From Hermodice carunculata (lineage: Eukaryota; Annelida; Polychaeta; Eunicida; Amphinomidae): a stretch of DNA of 64,000 nt. The stretch spans positions 33,086,843 to 33,150,842 of the forward strand of contig OZ026617.1 of the NCBI GenBank assembly GCA_964020975.1, written 5' to 3'. Positions 59,840 through 64,000 of this stretch are shown in pieces. A program made the position numbers and the translations under genes. A model generated the notes under the pieces. The model saw only the letters and a list, made by a program, of their open reading frames with translations, was not told where the DNA came from and ran no database searches. The first letter of the stretch is position 1; each line of letters starts with the position of its first letter.

Positions 59840-59982
59840 TCATCTAGGAGAACATGTGGCATCATCTAGAACATGTGGCATCATCTAGGAGAACATGTGG
59901 CATCATCTAGAACATGTGGCATCATCTAGGAGAACATGTGGCATCATCTAGAACATGTGGCATCATCTAGGAGAACATGCCT
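59840..59982. repeat. 41-bp minisatellite
   Basis: Alternating GCATCATCTAGGAGAACATG and GCATCATCTAGAACATG units, about three and a half copies. Confidence 0.92.
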
Positions 59983-60471
59983 CACTAGTTCTTTGCCTCA
60001 AAATTTGCTCTGATTGAAGTAGCAATGCCAAGCACTATTACAAAATTTGAAATGTTAAAAACTGGTTTTATTTACTTCTTGACTCCTCCTCATATAGATC
60101 AAAACAATAAATAAAATCAATACACTTTGAAATGTGAGTGTGTGGCAGCCAGTTATTTCAGGCAACATTGAAGTAGATCAGAACTAAACAAAAAGTAAAA
60201 AGCTGATGCAACTTTTTTACATGTTGACACATCTCAACAACCACTTTTTTTCACCAAAACTACTCTGATAACCTGTGACACAAGAAAAAGCTATAACATT
60301 ATCAATGTTACTACAGGATGACCAGCAAGTCCAACTTGATATCATAAATTTATTTTAGCTGTTATTGTGTATAGATTTTATGATAAGTGCATATCTTTCT
60401 TTCTTTCATTTTTTGCTGGCACTTAATGTACTTTGAACTAATGGTTGTAAATGAACCTACAGCTATATTCA

Positions 60472-62132
60472 ACAAGAGGACTGTCACAGTCTTGTGCTCA
60501 GATAACCTTACATGCACAGACTGTGAATTTCCATTGCAATCCCATTTACTTACATAACAATCAACAGGAATGCATGCATTAACGAACAGATACCCGAAAA
60601 AAAGAAAAAAAAAATGTCTAAAATCAGGATCCAGAGTATCAACACCTAGAGAACAACTTGCTCAAGCTACATTTCAATCAAGTTTCTGATCAATAACAGT
60701 AATGTTTTGGGAGAAGTTGCACATAACAAAAACACAAAAAGAAATATAAAACCAGAAAAAAAAACTGCAACAACCCTGACTGGAAAAATTAAGGTTAAGG
60801 GGTCCCCAAAAGCATCCATATGCAATTTAAAAGCTGTATCGCGGTAATGAGCCCTAATGAACATGTAATTTGGCGGCCATTCGCTCACATTAGGTCATGA
60901 CGCTACCAAAATCAAGTCAGATCATCCTGGCATACAAGATAATCATGCTGTAAAATTTGAGCAGGATACATGGAAGCATTCTGGAGATATCGCAGTAACA
61001 AGCCCTAATGACATATAATTAGGCTGCCATTTGTTCAAATTAGGTCATGGTGACACCAAAATCTAGTCAACTGGTTCATCTTGGCATGCTAGATAAGCAC
61101 AAGTACTGCCAAATTTGAGCAAAATACATTGGAGCATTCTGGAGATATTGCGGTAGCGAGCCCTACTCAGCATGTAATTAAGCTGCCATTTGCTCAAATT
61201 AGATCATGGTGACACCAAAATCTAATCAGTTCCATCTTGCCAGGTAAGGTAAGCATATTGCCAAATTTGAGCAACATACATGGAGGCATTCTGTAGATAT
61301 CATGGTAACGAGAATGTGGACATCCACATGGATGGACAGACCCTTAAAAATAGAAAAAGGACAAAAAAATTGCAAAAAAGAAAAAAAAGAATCATCGCAA
61401 TGTTACCTGCTGAACAATTTTGTTCTGGGGGTCCACACAAGTGGGGTTTTTTTTTTTTTTGTTTTTTTTTGTTTTTGTTTTTTTGTTGCTTTTTTTCAAT
61501 TTAAAGCAATTAGCTTGGCAGTTTCATAAAAGAAGATTTTTAAAGATTTTGCTGAAAAATGAACCAAAAACATTATTACAATTTTTTTAAAAAATCATTG
61601 GAGTGCAACAATTTGAACAAGCTTGGTAGAGACCCACCCAAGATACACATTCACCAAGTTTGAAGTGAATGTGGTTGATGGTTTTGGAGAAGTCAAAAAT
61701 GCAAATTTCTACTGCAGTCTCCATTGACTTACATAGTAATCAATAGGAGTGCATACATTAACCAACCGGTAACCCAACTGATCAATTTGTTTAAAATCAG
61801 GGATCCAGAGTATCATCACCTGGTGAACAACTTTGTTTACCCCTCCCACAAGCCCAATTTCCACCAAGTTTCAGCACAATCTGACAGATGGGTTTTGAGA
61901 AGTCAAAAATAGCCTTGACACGAAAAGTGAATTAAAAACTGAAAAAATTGCAGCGCCACCTGTTGAACAAAACAAGTGTCCCTATGCAATTTCCAAGCAA
62001 TTGGCACGGCAGCTTTGGAGAGACAGGTTTTCAAAAATTTCGCCAAAAAACCCCCCAAAAAGCACAAAAAAATCATTAAAAATTCAAAAACAGATGGATA
62101 ACGGATCACCACCCAGGTCAGCTGAGCTAAAA
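60472..62132. repeat. Dispersed repeats, ACAAGAG family
   Basis: Starts ACAAGAGGACTGTCACAGTC then TTGTGCTCAG. Three units about 140-150 bp apart (60840-61310) carry TGGAAGCATTCTGGAGATAT, GAGCCCTAATGA and GCCATT-GYTCAAATTAGGTC. Ends AGGTCAGCTGAGCTAAAAAT. An A/T-rich tract at 61360-61495 gives spurious frames. Confidence 0.75.
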
Positions 62133-62134
62133 AT

Positions 62135-62650
62135 GATCTGAGATATCTATGCACAATACATACAACACTCTGTACTCAGTTTTACATGTTGATTTCAGTT
62201 ACACATTGCAAGGACACCCAGATAACAACAATTAATGCAATGGGGAACAATTTTCAGTTTATTTACGGAATACCGCATTTTTTTTTTCAACTTGGCTTTT
62301 ATATATCTCACGTGACCTTGTTTTTGCTTGTACCATGCTTGTCAAAATTACTATGAGCTGCCCAAGTTGAATAAATCCATCTGAGGAACAAAGGCTGCGA
62401 TGATCTGTTAAAAACAGTCTGTTCACCCATCTACTGTTCAGCAGCTGGACAAGTTACATTATCCAAACAAAATAAAGACAGTAATGAGGCGTTTACACAG
62501 CCACCACATCAACTACTTCAAGGAGGTCTTGCATGGTGTTTGGTTTCCATTCACCTGCTAATCATTTTAATAATCCAGTGGCACAAAGGTATAAGTCATG
62601 CTTGGCAGCTGAGGGTCTACCAAAGCCAATCTGGGACAACTAATACATTT
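62135..62650. other. Spacer between dispersed repeats
   Basis: No gene, motif or repeat recognised. Confidence 0.5.
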
Positions 62651-62652
62651 AA

Positions 62653-63284
62653 AAAGAGGATTGTAACAGTCTTGTGCTCAGCTGACCTGCCATGCACAGA
62701 GGAAAGTGGTCCCGTGAACCTCAGAATGATATCAAGGTCACCTTTGTTTATGACTATCATCACTTTAGCAAAAGGGAACATTTTCTTACTAATTTTTCAG
62801 AATTTTGAAAATTTGTAAAAAATCGGAAAATTACAGTACCAAAATACAATTTGTTAAAGATCAAGTCCACTTACATTAACAGTAACTCTGAAGAGGATCC
62901 AACATGCTGTTTTGGAGAAAAAGTCAAGAAAAGTGACAACACACAAAAATTCTTTAAAAAAGCAAAAAATACACAGAACAGCACCTGTTGAACAAATGAA
63001 GGTCTGGAGGTCTCCAGAAGTGTCTCTATGCAATTTCAAAGCAATTTGCTTGGTGGTTTCACAGATTTTTTATGATTTAGCCAAAAAATGAACCCCTAAA
63101 AAATCATAAAAATTCCAACATTGGAGTATGACCATTTGATAAAAATTGGTAAGGACCCACACAAAATACATCCCCACCAAGTGTGAAATGAATCTGGTTG
63201 CCAGTTTTGGAGAAGTCAAAAATGTGACTTTCCATTGCAATCCCCACTGACTTGCAGTGTAATGATGGCAATAAAAAATTCATT
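62653..63284. repeat. Dispersed repeat, ACAAGAG family
   Basis: Starts AAAAGAGGATTGTAACAGTC then TTGTGCTCAGCTGACC. Includes CAATTTCAAAGCAATTTGCT and GGAGAAGTCAAAAATGTGAC. Confidence 0.7.
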
Positions 63285-63287
63285 AAC

Positions 63288-64000
63288 AAGAGGGCTGTAT
63301 GAAGAGCCCATGCTCAGCTGACCTAAAGATTCATCACACTTGCAGCTCTGTGAACTTGGGATAGGATAAAGATCACCAATGTTCTGAGTGGGTCTGACCT
63401 TTATAGAACAACACTAACATACGCAACATCAAGGTCCCACTTCAAGCAGTTCTCAATTGTAGTGAAGATTAAATTCATGTGAGTTGCACGGTGATCCTAA
63501 AAATGAGGTCAAGGTCACTCAAGTACTGTCTAAGCATGACCTTCATACAGAAACATTAACATGTGCAACATCAAGGTCCTAACTCAAAACAGATCTCAAG
63601 TTATCAAGTGAACAGTAAATTGGGTGTCAGTTGTCCTGTGACCTTGGAATGAGGTTTTGGAGAAGAATTTTTTAAGATTTGCCCCAAACAAGAATAACAA
63701 AATTAATCAAAACTCCAAAAATTACTAGAGCATAACCATTTGAACAAACTTGGTAGTGACCTACCCAAGGCACATCCCCACCAAGTTTCAAGTAAATATG
63801 GCAGATGGTTTTGGACAAGAAGTCGAAAATGTGAATTGTGGGCATCGGACAACCGACGCCGGACCCTCACAAAAGCTCAGCTGACTGACAAGTCGGCTAA
63901 GCTAAAAATCTGAGATGAGGAATATCATCACCTACTGAACAACCAGCTTTGTTTAACCCTTTCACAAGCTATATTTCCACCAAGTTTCAGATGAACCTGA
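63288..64000. repeat. Dispersed repeat, ACAAGAG family, continues past the window
   Basis: Starts ACAAGAGGGCTGTATGAAGA then GCCCATGCTCAGCTGACC. Contains two GGTCAAGGTCACT-type units (63497 and 63650). One end, GCTCAGCTGACTGACAAGTC then GGCTAAGCTAAAAAT, lies at about 63873-63909, followed by another unit. Confidence 0.7.

Noticed and set aside
59840-59982. CRISPR-like array
   Set aside because: Direct minisatellite with no unique spacers, in a eukaryotic genome.

Overview
The window is eukaryotic, non-vertebrate-looking genomic DNA. It has large introns with canonical GT/AG borders, no operons, long AT, GA and TACA microsatellites, many short non-autonomous DNA transposons, a 5'-truncated CR1/L2-group LINE and tRNA-derived SINEs. 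The repeat vocabulary (units starting ACAAGAG plus a small hairpin and ending GTCAGCWGAGCTAAAAA; units ending in GGAC-rich runs; CAGTGGTACC MITEs) suggests a marine invertebrate such as a cephalochordate, hemichordate, mollusc or brachiopod. The sequence alone does not let me choose between these.

Only one host gene can be supported, and it covers most of the window on the minus strand: a bubblegum-family long-chain acyl-CoA synthetase (ACSBG). I placed eleven coding exons, all with matching splice phases: 53061-52928 (ATG), 32960-32797, 15688-15527, 13614-13529, 12049-11961, 11378-11177, 10588-10487, 9131-9084, 8353-8186, 5291-5110 and 109-1. Together they give 482 codons: a disordered N-terminal extension, the whole first half of the adenylating fold including the SGTTGNPKG phosphate loop, and the GVPRVWEKI block. 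The last third of the enzyme lies left of base 1. Introns 1 and 2 (about 20 kb and 17 kb) hold nearly all the mobile elements.

Layout: 1-16 kb, ACSBG exons 3-11 with interspersed repeats. 16-32.8 kb, intron 2, with a long TC tract, two SINE copies, the LINE (about 19.86-22.27 kb) and a 1.65-kb hAT-like element. 33-53 kb, intron 1, with TTAA palindromic elements, nested MITEs, a 1.84-kb element with TTA target duplication, a three-copy 600-bp repeat carrying an ORF, a relatively unique stretch at about 46-47.7 kb, and a dense block of dispersed repeats at 48-52.4 kb. 53-64 kb, 5' of the start codon, with microsatellites, MITEs, a large fold-back and more dispersed repeats.

The most unusual observations are as follows. 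(1) A 45-bp minisatellite consists of six copies of an ACSBG exon-intron boundary, giving six identical 5' splice sites that would add 15 codons each, in frame, just before the phosphate loop. (2) A 42-bp minisatellite triples a 3' splice site of the same gene. (3) A family of TTAA-flanked elements has sequence-variable but pairing-conserved central palindromes. (4) A dispersed-repeat family has an end hairpin that changes sequence between copies but stays paired. (5) Three hAT-like elements all have 5-bp target duplications. No retrovirus-like or LTR element, CRISPR array or rRNA gene was seen.
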